DNA of 50,934 nt from Candidatus Hydrogenedentota bacterium. GTDB lineage: Bacteria > Hydrogenedentota > Hydrogenedentia > Hydrogenedentales > Hydrogenedentaceae. The translations under genes were made by a program, and so were the position numbers. Below, piece after piece: positions 41,178-50,915 of this stretch. Numbering within the stretch: the stretch's first letter is position 1; each line of letters opens with the position of its first letter. Below the pieces are notes generated by a model. That model saw only the letters and a list, made by a program, of their open reading frames with translations, was not told the origin of the DNA and ran no database searches. The stretch is from the NCBI GenBank assembly GCA_026415215.1, contig JAOAHN010000089.1:1-50934 (forward strand), given 5' to 3'.

Positions 41178-44156
41178 TTACTTTACAAATATATCATCTA
41201 CAGTTAATTGGAGAATTTTACCAAATTTCTCTAATTCTCCCATATCAATTTTCTGAAGCGGTCCCATAATACTGATTAGATAGCCTTTAGGCTGGAGTTT
41301 ATTTTTGTGAAACTCTATCACATCCTTAAGTTCTAATTGCTTAATTCTTTCATACCAATCCTTTCTCGGATCTCCGTCTATTCCGTGAAGATACCAACCA
41401 TATACTCTTGATAGTATCTTTCTAAACGGAATTTTATCCGTTTGATAGTCTCCAATCAAAGCCTCTTTTGCAAGGTTAAATCTCTCTTCCGAAACTGGCA
41501 AGTCTTTTAAAAGTCTTAAAAAATTATCAACTGCATCTATCACTTTATCAGGCTGAGTTTGAATAAGCCCAATCATTAGGTCTTCGTCACCTTTTCTATA
41601 ACCTCCTATGTATTGTGCACCTGCTACATAGGCTAAAGCACGAGCTTCTCTTAACTCCTGGAAAACTATTCCTGCCATTCCCCCACCAAAATACTGATTG
41701 AAAATCTCCACAACAGGTTCTTCTTCAACAGGTGCCCCTTCTACTCCAAACTCTATCCTAACTGTTGCCTGTGTAACATCTTTATCTAAACAGTATATTC
41801 TTATGTCCTCTGGTTTTTGAGATTTCAAAAACACATAAGAGGGAGGGTCCATCAAAATTTTTCCCTCACCCAGCGCATTTCTCAAGCATCCTTCATACAA
41901 GTCTCTGATCTTCTCTATCGGCATTGTTCCTACATAAAAAACATTTTGTTTGTAATTCAACAAACTTTTTGTTATCTCAAAGAGATCTTCTACCTTAAAG
42001 GAATTAAGTTCTTCTTCCCTCGGCATCATAAGATAATATGACTGGTTACCTAATCTATTATATTGAACGAGTGCCCGCATTACCTCGTCAGGGTCTTTCT
42101 TCGCATATCCCCGTTGGGTTATGATTATTTTTCTTAACTCATCTAAAACAGAACCCTCCACTTTTGGAGAAAACATCACTTCTATCATCAGTTTCAAAGC
42201 GTCTTCAAACTTATCTTCCAAACCAGAGAGTTCTATTAGCGTCTCATTATTATTAGCGACAACAGAAAATTCTGCCCCTAATTTATACCACTCCTTTTTC
42301 AAATCTTCGGGGGATAGCCTCTCAGTGCCCGATTTTTCAAGGAGACGAAGTGCTACTCCTAATTTAGGGTTGTGGTAAAATCCATAGCCTACTCGAATTT
42401 CAAAGCTAAAAATTCTATTAAGGGGATTCTTCACATACCAATAGGTTAGTCCCGATTGATCTTCCAGTCTGAGATAATCTCTACCTTTTTCGAGAAAAGT
42501 GGGATTCCTCTCTAATACTGGTATACTTAATACCTCTTGAGCAAACTTTGAACTTCTCGAACTGTCTATGTCTACTGGCATCAATTTAGGCTTAGAAACA
42601 TAGGTAATCTCGCGTTTACCATCTCTCCGATATCCAGCAACATACCCCTTGCTAAAGTATCTCTTTGCTGTCTCAACTATATCTTCCTTTGTGACCTTTT
42701 CAAACCTCTCGATTCTTCTCAAATATTCTTTCCAATCTTGTTGAGCGATGAAAGCATCGGTCATTTCACTTACTCTACCCTCATTCGTCTCTCTCGCCCG
42801 TTCACGAGTCTTCTTAAAATCAGTAATTATCGCTGGTAGAAGCCAATCTTCAAAATCTCCTTCACAAACCTTTCTCAATTGCTCAAGTAAAAGCTGTTCA
42901 ACCTCCTCTAAACTTTGCCCCTCCTTCGGAGTGCCTATCAAGTATTCAACTCCTAAGTCATTAGTTTGCAGAATTATAGAACTTGCGCGACCAACCAACT
43001 GCTTCTGATTAAGGTTAATGTTAATTAATCCTGCTACTGCATTATCTAAAATCATGTCTACAAGTACTATTTTCTCTGAATCGGGATGTAATTTAGGCAC
43101 TGTCCTAAATGCAAGAAGAACAGAAGGTTCTCCTTCAAATTGAATCTCTACCGGCACTCTTTCATCTAATACTCCATAGCAATAGTTAGAAACCGGTGAA
43201 CATATCTTTTCTCCTTGAGAGCGAGAATTCTCTTCTAATCTTACTTCCCCGTTAGTGTTAACCCTATCGTTTTTATCTGGCGATAACTTAGAAAAATACT
43301 TACTTATAATCTTTATTGCCTCATCAACCTTAATATCACCGGAAATACATATAGCCATATTCTCGGGGCGGTACCACTTTTTAAAAAACTTTTTTATATT
43401 CAAAATGGAGGGATTCTTTAAATGTTCAGGATCTCCCAGAGTGGTCTGTGTTCCAAATGGGTGGTCTGGAAATAAAAATTTATTTACAGTTTCCATAAGA
43501 ACTCGCTCTCTATTATCCATTGCTCTATTCTTTTCTTCGTAAACTGTCTCAAGCTCTGTAGGAAACAGTCTAAATACCGGCGAAGTAAATCTATCTGATT
43601 CCACAATAGCCCAGTGTTCCAGACATTGAGATGGGAGCTCTACCTTATACACTGTTTCATCAATCCAAGTGTGTGCATTAAGCTTATCTCCCCCCAGCAT
43701 CTTGTAAACTTTGTCTAACTCGTTAGGAACAGCATATTTACTCGCTTCTTGATTCAATTTGTCTATCTCTTCATAAATCTTAGCCCTTTTCTCTGGATCT
43801 TGAATTTTCCGATACTCCTCATATAGTTGCTCTATTTTGTCTAATAAGGGCTTTTCTTTATCGTAGTCAGTAGTTCCCAATCTTTCCGAACCCTTAAACA
43901 TCAGATGTTCAAAATAGTGAGCCAGCCCAGTGGTTTCTGGAGGGTCATGTTGGCTTCCCGCCCTCACTGCTATCTCCGCATAGAAGCGTGGAATCTCGTG
44001 ATTTTCAGACAGATACACTTTCAACCCATTGGAAAGACTATAAATATAAACCTTTAGAGGGTCATATTCTTCCGGGCTATAGATTAGTTCATAATCGTCA
44101 GAACTGGCTCCTGTCCCTGCTCCTATAATAATTGCCATAGCACAAAATATCCTCAT
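41178..44156 (-). CDS. M16-family zinc metalloprotease
   Basis: A 992-residue secreted protease of the pitrilysin/insulinase family. With the ATG at 44156 the protein starts with a signal peptide (MRIFCAMAIIIGAGTGASS) and AAAGGA is at proper spacing. An in-frame ATG 57 bases upstream lacks a ribosome site. The inverted zinc motif HYFEHLMFKG (His80-x-x-Glu83-His84) lies near the N-terminus, and the third ligand is in LETVYEEKNRAMDN. The second half (about 560-990) repeats the fold without catalytic residues (GGGMAGIVFQELREARALAY), as in two-domain M16 proteases. It cleaves peptides in the periplasm. It is a single-gene unit. Confidence 0.92.
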   Translation of the reverse strand: MRIFCAMAIIIGAGTGASSDDYELIYSPEEYDPLKVYIYSLSNGLKVYLSENHEIPRFYAEIAVRAGSQHDPPETTGLAHYFEHLMFKGSERLGTTDYDKEKPLLDKIEQLYEEYRKIQDPEKRAKIYEEIDKLNQEASKYAVPNELDKVYKMLGGDKLNAHTWIDETVYKVELPSQCLEHWAIVESDRFTSPVFRLFPTELETVYEEKNRAMDNRERVLMETVNKFLFPDHPFGTQTTLGDPEHLKNPSILNIKKFFKKWYRPENMAICISGDIKVDEAIKIISKYFSKLSPDKNDRVNTNGEVRLEENSRSQGEKICSPVSNYCYGVLDERVPVEIQFEGEPSVLLAFRTVPKLHPDSEKIVLVDMILDNAVAGLININLNQKQLVGRASSIILQTNDLGVEYLIGTPKEGQSLEEVEQLLLEQLRKVCEGDFEDWLLPAIITDFKKTRERARETNEGRVSEMTDAFIAQQDWKEYLRRIERFEKVTKEDIVETAKRYFSKGYVAGYRRDGKREITYVSKPKLMPVDIDSSRSSKFAQEVLSIPVLERNPTFLEKGRDYLRLEDQSGLTYWYVKNPLNRIFSFEIRVGYGFYHNPKLGVALRLLEKSGTERLSPEDLKKEWYKLGAEFSVVANNNETLIELSGLEDKFEDALKLMIEVMFSPKVEGSVLDELRKIIITQRGYAKKDPDEVMRALVQYNRLGNQSYYLMMPREEELNSFKVEDLFEITKSLLNYKQNVFYVGTMPIEKIRDLYEGCLRNALGEGKILMDPPSYVFLKSQKPEDIRIYCLDKDVTQATVRIEFGVEGAPVEEEPVVEIFNQYFGGGMAGIVFQELREARALAYVAGAQYIGGYRKGDEDLMIGLIQTQPDKVIDAVDNFLRLLKDLPVSEERFNLAKEALIGDYQTDKIPFRKILSRVYGWYLHGIDGDPRKDWYERIKQLELKDVIEFHKNKLQPKGYLISIMGPLQKIDMGELEKFGKILQLTVDDIFVK

Positions 44157-44285
44157 ACAAGATTTCCTTTGTCCGTATTCATAGAGAAGTGAAAAAAGAA
44201 GCCCACTTCCCATATAATAATTACTTTAACATTATACAAAAATTATTTACCTATCACTCACCATTTAACTGTAGGAACCAAACTT

Positions 44286-45935
44286 ATGAGTAATTCTATT
44301 TCATTTTTTAGCCGACATCCCATATTAAAATGGACATTAATTATAATTATAGGTATCGTAGTATTATCTTATCTATGGCTACTATCTCGAATGAGAGGTC
44401 CTTACCATAATTACACCCTTGACTTTCTAATTCCTGACCCCTCCTCTAATCCTACACCTTCTATACTCGAAGTAGGAGTTGCAAAAAGAGACATTACCCC
44501 CGTCTTGGAATTATTTGACCCCTGGGAGGATGTAAACAATAACGGGAAATTTGACCCAGGAGTAGACAGATTCGAGGATAGAAACAAAAATGGGAGATTT
44601 GATGGGATCTGGATAGCTGGCTTTGGAACAAATAGACCTGCAAAAGGTATACACGACCCACAATGGGTTAGAGCTATTGCACTGAGAAACAATGGCGTAA
44701 CTTTGGTAATGGCAACATTTGACGCTATCGGCATATACCACAATGACTTCATAACTATTAGGAAGATGGTTGACCCTACACTCAAAATTGACCACATACT
44801 TTTCTCTTCGACTCATTGTCATGAAGTAATTGACACTATGAAAATTTGGAGTTTCTGGAGAAGAATCAAAGGGCTCGACATTCCTATTTTTGGCTTTAAT
44901 GAGGAACACATGAAATTCATTCAAAGAATGGCAAAGGAGGCGATTGAAGAAGCTGTAAGGAACCTCCAACCTGCCGATATGTATTGCACTCAAGTTCAGG
45001 TAGGTCCAGAGGGATTTGTGGAAGATACCAGAAAACCGATAGTAATGGACCTGAATATGTACCTATTTAAATTTACTAAACATAATACAGATGAAACAAT
45101 AGGCACTCTCGTATGTTGGGGTAATCATCCTGAAACTTTAGGTAGTGATAACAACTATCTCACCTCTGACTTTCCCCATTATCTCCGAGAAGGACTTGAA
45201 AAAGGAGTCCCCGAGCCAAATGGAGCACCTGGTTTTGGGGGGATATGTTTATACTTCCAAGGAATGTTAGGTGGCTTAATGACCCAATTGCATGTGGAGG
45301 TGCCAGATCGAGCGGGCAGAGCAACATATAAGGAAGACTCTTTCGAGAAGGCTGAAGCCCTTGGTTACAATGTAGCAAAGGTAGCAATAGAAGCACTCCG
45401 AAGCCCTAATGTGTGGAAAAACGAAAATCCTCTAATAGCAGTGGCAGGAAAAACTTTCCTTGCCCCAATGGAAGGACATTTTAAGTATGCCATAATGCTG
45501 GGACTTATACATGAGGGATACTATCGAGGAGGAAGAGCAAAAAGCGAAGTAAATGCGGTGAGGATTGGTGATGTATTTATTCTAACAGTTCCCGGTGAAC
45601 TATACCCTGAAGTCGTGCAAGGGAACATAGAGGCTCTACCAGGCAACGATTTCAATTTAACTGCACCTGTTGAATCCCCACCTCTTAGGTTTGAAATGGA
45701 GAAGGAAGCAAGAATGGCATTTGTAATAGGCTTAGCAAACGATGAAATTGGCTACATAATACCCAAATCTCAGTGGGATGTAAAACCTCCATTCGTCTAT
45801 GGCAATAAACAGTATGGTGAAATCAATTCAGGTGGTCCCGATGTAGCACCTACCTATCATAAAACAGCTCTTGAACTTATACAAAGATTAAATTCAGCAT
45901 ATCCTTTGAAAACTAAAAAGAGGGTATCTAATTAA
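44286..45935 (+). CDS. Neutral/alkaline ceramidase-like protein, membrane anchored, with EF-hand-like loops
   Basis: A 549-residue protein. An N-terminal helix (about 16-34, [18 protein letters not shown]) anchors it. A neutral/alkaline non-lysosomal ceramidase-type domain follows: [11 protein letters not shown], later [20 protein letters not shown] (metal His), and GNHPETLG. Two calcium-loop-like sequences (82-90 DVNNNGKFD and 98-106 DRNKNGRFD) are inserted just after the start of the domain. Family enzymes hydrolyse ceramide or other amides, but many bacterial members have no proven substrate. It lies 22 bases before proS on the same strand. Confidence 0.75.
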   Translation: MSNSISFFSRHPILKWTLIIIIGIVVLSYLWLLSRMRGPYHNYTLDFLIPDPSSNPTPSILEVGVAKRDITPVLELFDPWEDVNNNGKFDPGVDRFEDRNKNGRFDGIWIAGFGTNRPAKGIHDPQWVRAIALRNNGVTLVMATFDAIGIYHNDFITIRKMVDPTLKIDHILFSSTHCHEVIDTMKIWSFWRRIKGLDIPIFGFNEEHMKFIQRMAKEAIEEAVRNLQPADMYCTQVQVGPEGFVEDTRKPIVMDLNMYLFKFTKHNTDETIGTLVCWGNHPETLGSDNNYLTSDFPHYLREGLEKGVPEPNGAPGFGGICLYFQGMLGGLMTQLHVEVPDRAGRATYKEDSFEKAEALGYNVAKVAIEALRSPNVWKNENPLIAVAGKTFLAPMEGHFKYAIMLGLIHEGYYRGGRAKSEVNAVRIGDVFILTVPGELYPEVVQGNIEALPGNDFNLTAPVESPPLRFEMEKEARMAFVIGLANDEIGYIIPKSQWDVKPPFVYGNKQYGEINSGGPDVAPTYHKTALELIQRLNSAYPLKTKKRVSN

Positions 45936-45957
45936 AAACAAGTGCAGGAGGAGAAAG

Positions 45958-47388
45958 ATGAGTAATAAGGGGATTACTAAAAGGTCTGAAGATTATTCTC
46001 AATGGTATATCGACATTGTATTAAAAGCTGAGCTTGCAGACTACAGCCCAGTAAAAGGCTGTATGGTAATTAGACCTAATGGTTACGGTATTTGGGAAAA
46101 CATCCAAAAACACCTCGACAGAATGTTCAAAGAAACCGGTCATGTAAATGCCTATTTCCCAATGCTTATTCCTGAGAGCTTCTTAAAAAAAGAGGCTGAA
46201 CATGTTGAAGGATTCGCCCCAGAATGTGCAGTAGTAACTCATGGAGGAGGCAAACCTCTTGAAGAGCCCCTTGTCATAAGGCCCACCTCGGAAACTATTA
46301 TTTGGGCAACATATAAAAATTGGATAAGCTCATATAGAGACCTGCCCCTCTTAATTAATCAATGGGCTAATGTATGCAGATGGGAAATGCGAACAAGATT
46401 GTTTCTAAGAACCACCGAATTTCTATGGCAGGAGGGACATACAGCACATGCCTCATTTGAGGAAGCAGAAGAGGAAGCCTTGAGAATGATTAGAGTATAT
46501 CAGAAATTTGCAGAAGATTATATGGCAATGCCTGTAATCGTCGGTAAAAAAACTGAATCTGAGAAATTCGCAGGGGCTGTCCACACATATACTATAGAAG
46601 CACTTATGCAAGATGGAAAAGCTCTCCAGGCAGGCACATCACATAACCTCGGTCAAAATTTTGCTAAGGCTTTTGATGTAAAATTTCAAGATAGAGACAT
46701 GGAATTAAAATATGTCTATGCCACAAGTTGGGGAGTATCTACAAGATTAGTCGGGGCGCTGATAATGACCCATTCGGACGATAAAGGATTAATTCTTCCC
46801 CCAAAAATAGCTCCGCTACCTGTTGTGATTGTTCCAATATGGCATACCTTAGAGGAAGAAAAACAAGTATTAGATTTCGCTAAAAAAATCACCGAAGGTT
46901 GGGACAAGCTGTTCTATAAAATCGATGACCGTGACCAATACAAGCCTGGGTTTAAGTTTAATGACTGGGAACTAAAAGGTATTCCTATCAGAATTGAGAT
47001 AGGTCCAAGAGATGTAAAGTCTAATAGCGTAGTAGCAGTGCGTAGAGATACAGGCGAAAAAATAAATCTTACTATAGATAATCTCAAAGAAAAAATTGAC
47101 TTACTTTTAACAGAGATTCAATCCAATCTCTACAAAACAGCGAAAGAAAGACTACAAAAAAATACCTTTACGGTAGACTCATACGAAGAATATAAACAAA
47201 GGATAGAACAGGGAGGCTTTTTTAGAGTCTTCTTAGACTACACTAATCCAGAGGTGGAAAAAATCCTAAAAGAAGAGACAAAATCCTCTATCCGATGCAT
47301 TCCTTTTGATGCCCCTGAAGAAGAGGGTCCTTGTATGATTACAGGTAAGCCATGCAAAAATAGAGTAATCGCCGCCCAAGCTTATTAA
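45958..47388 (+). CDS. proS: Prolyl-tRNA synthetase, archaeal/eukaryotic type
   Basis: A 476-residue class II synthetase charging tRNA-Pro. It lacks the editing insertion of the bacterial form. Class II motif 2 lies in [20 protein letters not shown], and motif 3 in the [12 protein letters not shown] region. The anticodon-binding domain (PVVIVPIWH onwards) and a C-terminal zinc-type domain ([20 protein letters not shown]) end with a terminal Tyr, all typical of the archaeal-type enzyme. A strong SD (AGGAGGAG) precedes the ATG. The ceramidase-like gene is 22 bases upstream, an odd partner. Confidence 0.96.
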   Translation: MSNKGITKRSEDYSQWYIDIVLKAELADYSPVKGCMVIRPNGYGIWENIQKHLDRMFKETGHVNAYFPMLIPESFLKKEAEHVEGFAPECAVVTHGGGKPLEEPLVIRPTSETIIWATYKNWISSYRDLPLLINQWANVCRWEMRTRLFLRTTEFLWQEGHTAHASFEEAEEEALRMIRVYQKFAEDYMAMPVIVGKKTESEKFAGAVHTYTIEALMQDGKALQAGTSHNLGQNFAKAFDVKFQDRDMELKYVYATSWGVSTRLVGALIMTHSDDKGLILPPKIAPLPVVIVPIWHTLEEEKQVLDFAKKITEGWDKLFYKIDDRDQYKPGFKFNDWELKGIPIRIEIGPRDVKSNSVVAVRRDTGEKINLTIDNLKEKIDLLLTEIQSNLYKTAKERLQKNTFTVDSYEEYKQRIEQGGFFRVFLDYTNPEVEKILKEETKSSIRCIPFDAPEEEGPCMITGKPCKNRVIAAQAY

Positions 47389-47397
47389 ATTTTCTTA

Positions 47398-47438
47398 TCG
47401 TATAAAAATATTTAGGGAGTAGATTACTATCCACTCCC
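47398..47438 (-). terminator. Hairpin terminator for the DUF1559 pseudopilin gene
   Basis: GGGAGT and ACTCCC with an inner GAT/ATC pairing (47415-47438). On the minus strand it is followed by an A/T-rich run with TATTTTTATA. It lies about 40 bases after the pseudopilin stop and could also end proS transcripts, though the plus side has no T-run. Confidence 0.5.
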
Positions 47439-47478
47439 CAGTATTGAAAAGGAACCATTTACTAACTAATTCTCCAAA

Positions 47479-48387
47479 TCAATCTCCACTGGTCTGACTA
47501 TCGAGGAAACAAGCCCAAAGTCTCGAAACAGGATTATTACCCGGATATCTAATAAACTCAACATGTCCATCCATATAAAGGACATTTCCACCTCCCGGAA
47601 CATGGTTCATAAATTCGGGTTGAGAATTTACATCATCACTTAGAATCCATACCTCACTCTGGGCTTTGCTTGACGCTGCAGGATTATTGATGTCGGTAAT
47701 CAAGAACCTCTCTATACCTTCACGAAGTCTATACACTGTTATCTCTCCATAATGAGCATCAGAATCAAGTAAACTCGGGTCACCATTATTCGCCCATTGA
47801 GCATAACCATTATTTAATATGTTTAATATTGCAGTGAGAAAATCAGGGTTGAAGTAGTTAAATACATTTGTTTCATTAATCGTTGGGTCATTAATATCCT
47901 GCCCTGGTAATACCATATCCTTATCCATTATTGCCCAGCCATAGTAGTTATAAGACTCTGCACTAAACCTACAGGGATTTTTCTCATCTATATTTGGGTC
48001 TCCATTTCTATTCCACCAGCCTTCTACAGTTACATGTGTTCTTGCAGTAGAATCAGAAGGACATATCAAAACATTAATATCTGTAAGATACTCAGGATAC
48101 ACAGTTCTCGCATTAAAAAATGCTTCAACCGAAGTTCTACGATTGCAATCGTCTGGCATTGCAGGGTCACCACGCCATAACTGAATAGTTGGAAATCTCT
48201 CCCCCTTTGATTCATTAGCATACATCTTGAATACCAAGCCCAATTGCTTCAAATTGTTTTGGCAAGAAGACCGTCTCGCCGCCTCACGCGCCCGAGCAAG
48301 TGCAGGGAGCAAAATCGCCGCAAGAATACCTATAATAGCAATTACTACCAACAGCTCGATTAGTGTAAAACCTCTTTTCTTCTCCAT
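47479..48387 (-). CDS. DUF1559 prepilin-type protein (type II pseudopilin-like)
   Basis: A 302-residue exported protein. It begins [20 protein letters not shown], the type IV prepilin cleavage/methylation motif (cut before Phe), followed by [19 protein letters not shown], the DUF1559 entry. [15 protein letters not shown] near the C-terminus is the family end signature. Such proteins are processed by a prepilin peptidase, and planctomycete-like genomes carry many copies. I choose the ATG at 48387 because AGGAGG lies seven bases upstream; an ATG 18 bases earlier is also in frame. A good sigma-70-like promoter is upstream. Confidence 0.9.
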   Translation of the reverse strand: MEKKRGFTLIELLVVIAIIGILAAILLPALARAREAARRSSCQNNLKQLGLVFKMYANESKGERFPTIQLWRGDPAMPDDCNRRTSVEAFFNARTVYPEYLTDINVLICPSDSTARTHVTVEGWWNRNGDPNIDEKNPCRFSAESYNYYGWAIMDKDMVLPGQDINDPTINETNVFNYFNPDFLTAILNILNNGYAQWANNGDPSLLDSDAHYGEITVYRLREGIERFLITDINNPAASSKAQSEVWILSDDVNSQPEFMNHVPGGGNVLYMDGHVEFIRYPGNNPVSRLWACFLDSQTSGD

Positions 48388-48464
48388 AACTTTTCCTCCT
48401 AACACAATAAGTCAATTTTATAACTCACAATTAAGTGTTTTATATAAACCCATCTTCTAAATCT

Positions 48465-48493
48465 ATAATAATACTTTTAATGCTAAAAGTCAA
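48465..48493 (-). promoter_or_regulatory. Sigma-70-type promoter of the DUF1559 gene
   Basis: On the minus strand TTGACT (48488-48493), a 17-base spacer and TATTAT (48465-48470). The spacer overlaps a seven-base inverted repeat, ACTTTTA-ATGC-TAAAAGT (48473-48490), that could be a repressor site. The leader would be about 70 bases. Confidence 0.55.
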
Positions 48494-48705
48494 TAACAAA
48501 TAAATTTGCTATCTGTTAATAGAAATTTTTATAAAACCACATTTTAATCTCGTAGAATATGAGAAAATATAACTATCTCTTCAGTAAAAGACTACATATA
48601 GGAACTGAAAAACAATCAATATCCCCCACACTAAAAAAATCATACCCTCTCTCGAAATAAAAGCTCAGGAAGCAACTTGACCACTCGAACATCTTAATGC
48701 CCATT
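48494..48705. other. Non-coding interval between the DUF1559 promoter and the tRNA promoter
   Basis: About 210 bases of A+T-rich sequence with no convincing gene. A 64-codon minus-strand open frame crosses it but also covers the tRNA promoter, has no ribosome site and resembles no protein. Confidence 0.4.
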
Positions 48706-48735
48706 TTGCTCAAAGCAAAACTTTTATTGTATAAT
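48706..48735 (+). promoter_or_regulatory. Promoter of tRNA-Lys
   Basis: TTGCTC (48706-48711), an 18-base spacer and a perfect TATAAT (48730-48735). The tRNA begins 33 bases past the -10. It is A+T-rich, as expected for a stable-RNA promoter in this genome. Confidence 0.6.
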
Positions 48736-48768
48736 ATCGATGGGTATGCTTCACATCGTAAAAACAAT

Positions 48769-48844
48769 GGACGGGTAGCTCAGGCGGAAGAGCACCGGAC
48801 TTTTAATCCGGGGGCCGCGGGTTCAAGTCCCGCCCCGTCTACCA
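48769..48844 (+). tRNA. tRNA-Lys (anticodon UUU), CCA encoded
   Basis: A complete 76-base cloverleaf. The acceptor is GGACGGG/CCCGTCT with a G1-U72 wobble at the end. The D stem is GCTC/GAGC with loop AGGCGGAA. The anticodon stem is CCGGA/TCCGG with loop CTTTTAA, so the anticodon is TTT. The variable loop is GGGCC. The T stem is GCGGG/CCCGC with loop TTCAAGT. The 3' CCA is encoded (48842-48844). It is much richer in G+C than the genome around it, as is usual for tRNA. A recombinase remnant lies 80 bases downstream. Confidence 0.97.
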
Positions 48845-48924
48845 TATTTTTGAAAGGTATAAAATTCTTCTGTGTGGTAAGTAAGATTTTTTCAAGCACC
48901 CTCTAAAAGATCTAAATTAACAAC

Positions 48925-49467
48925 TTATTTCTTTCCACTATCCTTCTTGCTTTTGCTCCTGCTCTGCCTAATTGCGTTCGCTTTGTAAAATAAAGCTGCA
49001 TCCACTATAGGGTCATGCAAACCTTCCGCCTCAATCCCTCCGAAACATACCCTGCCTCGATAAGTACGGTTTGATAATATTATTGATATGGCTTGACGAG
49101 ACCATTTCTTTCCCTGTCGAGTGTAAATACCCTTAGAGTGAAGATACTCAACGACCTTACCCGTGCTCTTCGTTCTTACATATTCCCTAAATATCATTCT
49201 TACTATTTCCGCTTCATAATCATCAATCACTAAAGGTTTCTCACCCGGACCTCCTCTACGATAGCCATAAGGGGCGGGACCTGTTCCATATCTACCCTGC
49301 TGGACAGAAGCGAGTTGTCCCTTCTTCACCCTCTCACCGTGGGTTAGCTGTTCAGAAGTCTCTTTTGTAACAGTCACGGATGATCGCCTTAAATCCTCCT
49401 TTGAAGAATTAGAAAGCGAACCAATCCCACTCAGTTTACTCTGTCTTTCCTCACTAATCTTCGCCAT
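48925..49467 (-). pseudogene. Serine-recombinase 'Recombinase' domain remnant beside tRNA-Lys
   Basis: A 180-residue protein matching only the middle Recombinase domain of large serine recombinases. It has TGPAPYGYRRGGPGEKPLV, EAEIVRMIFREYVRTKSTGK, VVEYLHSKGIYTRQGKKWSR and ISIILSNRTYRGRVCFGG. The N-terminal resolvase catalytic domain (with the active serine) and the C-terminal zinc/coiled-coil region are missing, so it cannot catalyse strand exchange by itself. I start it at the ATG of MAKISEERQ (49467); the frame is open a further 96 bases. It could be a relic of an element that used the tRNA, or a small DNA-binding protein reusing the domain. Confidence 0.55.
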
Positions 49468-49599
49468 AGCTTGATGCCCAATTTTATCTTTTAGGTTATG
49501 ACTACACTTCTCAGGCCTACAAATACTGAAATATAGTTTATAAAATTTTATCAACAATGTCAAGAAAAAATATAATTAGTTTACTTTTTTGACAATTAT

Positions 49600-50655
49600 A
49601 TGTTTACATTAGTTTCTAATATCCAAAAAAACACAGATAGTATGAAAAATTTAACTTTACTAATTTCTTTTTTAGGACACTTAATAATAACTTTAATATC
49701 TTCATTAATTCTATGCTTGTATTTAGAGCCTTTGGTTAGGCTCGTCGGCTTTTACCCCTCTCTTTCCAAAAACCCTTTGGATCTATGGTTATCACTCGGA
49801 ATGATTGTAGTAAGTTTGGAACTTCTATATCGTGCATTACTCCAATTTATTTTCTCTGCACCTTTCAACCAAACTAACTTTATAGACTCTCTATCTTTTT
49901 TACCTTTCACTTTATTTTTTGTAGGCGAGCCTCTTTTAGAAAAATATAACTTTTATATGCCTCCTATATTAAGATGTTTATCAATAACTTTTGTAGTTTT
50001 ACTCCTCCACACTTTAATGAAATTACTTACTCTATTCTCCGCCACTTTCGGAAAGCCAAACAATAGATACTTCTCATTTCTATGGATTCTCCCTTTGCTA
50101 ACCTCAGTCTACTTGTCAACAGTCGCTACTATAGCCATAAAAAATGCTCTCTTTACTGATAGACTAACCCTTGTAGATAAACACAAATTAACATTAAAGG
50201 AAAAAAACTTTATTACAAAAGTCCCAGAAGGAGGTTTCTTCCTCACTTCTCTACCAATTCATAAGAACTGTGAAGAAATAGTTCTAACTTTCATGCCTGA
50301 GAGTAAACATTATGATTCAGAAATCTTCATTTACATATTTAATACATACTCAAAAGACAAATACATCTTGAAATTAAATCCTCCAATCCACTCTGCGCCG
50401 CCTCAATGGGTGGAAATATCTCTCCCTTGTGACTTACTGCCATCAAACGAAAGTTTTATAATCACATGGTCGTCTTACAATCTGCCAGACTGGATAATTA
50501 AAAATGGTTTACAACCTACAATTTCCGTAAATTCTTACACTGAACTGAAATCACTTATTTTTGATGATAAAATATATACTTGCCCCCCGAATAAATTTCT
50601 GCTACTGGGTGGTCCTTATGAAATCATAAGGTGCGTAGAGCAGAAAAATAATTGA
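49600..50655 (+). CDS. Polytopic membrane protein, unknown function
   Basis: A 351-residue protein I do not recognise. The first about 175 residues contain roughly five membrane helices (starting near 18-45, LLISFLGHLIITLISSLILC, and also 63-85, 95-112, 120-145 and 155-178). The remaining about 175 residues are a soluble, beta-rich domain (for example EIFIYIFNTYSKDKYILKL), likely outside the inner membrane. An ATG at 49642 is an alternative start. No Shine-Dalgarno is visible for either. It precedes cydA by about 110 bases, but no link can be shown. Confidence 0.55.
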   Translation: MFTLVSNIQKNTDSMKNLTLLISFLGHLIITLISSLILCLYLEPLVRLVGFYPSLSKNPLDLWLSLGMIVVSLELLYRALLQFIFSAPFNQTNFIDSLSFLPFTLFFVGEPLLEKYNFYMPPILRCLSITFVVLLLHTLMKLLTLFSATFGKPNNRYFSFLWILPLLTSVYLSTVATIAIKNALFTDRLTLVDKHKLTLKEKNFITKVPEGGFFLTSLPIHKNCEEIVLTFMPESKHYDSEIFIYIFNTYSKDKYILKLNPPIHSAPPQWVEISLPCDLLPSNESFIITWSSYNLPDWIIKNGLQPTISVNSYTELKSLIFDDKIYTCPPNKFLLLGGPYEIIRCVEQKNN

Positions 50656-50764
50656 TAAAAGCAAACGAGGTTTTTCGTGGAATAAAAGTAATTCATAAAA
50701 TTGTTAGCTACTACACAGGAATATTATCTATCTAACGGTAGGTATTATCACAAGGAGAGAGAAA

Positions 50765-50915
50765 ATGCTTAATGACCCTGTAATGTTGGCAAGAATACAG
50801 TTCGGCTTAACTGCAGGTTTTCATTACCTATATCCACCTCTGACCATTGGTCTTGGTTGGTTAATGGTTTACTGGTTCTACAAACGATGGAAAACGGAAG
50901 AATCTGTTTATGAAC
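50765..50915 (+). CDS. cydA: Cytochrome bd ubiquinol oxidase subunit I, N-terminal start (partial)
   Basis: The first 50 codons of CydA, cut by the window end. It reads MLNDPVMLARIQFGLTAGFH then YLYPPLTIGLGWLMVYW. This is the typical first helix of subunit I, with His20 corresponding to the haem ligand His19 of E. coli CydA. CydA with CydB oxidises quinol and reduces oxygen to water at low oxygen tension. SD AAGGAG (50753 region) precedes the ATG. Genuine sequence ends at about 50915, because the last 19 bases are adapter, so codons after that (PVSYTH) are not real. Confidence 0.88.

Noticed and set aside
48573-48767. 64-codon minus-strand open frame antisense to the tRNA promoter
   Set aside because: No ribosome site, unusual composition, covers the tRNA promoter, and resembles no family.
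48697-48906. Plus-strand open frame running through tRNA-Lys
   Set aside because: The RNA gene explains this sequence. The frame is an accident of the G+C-rich tRNA.
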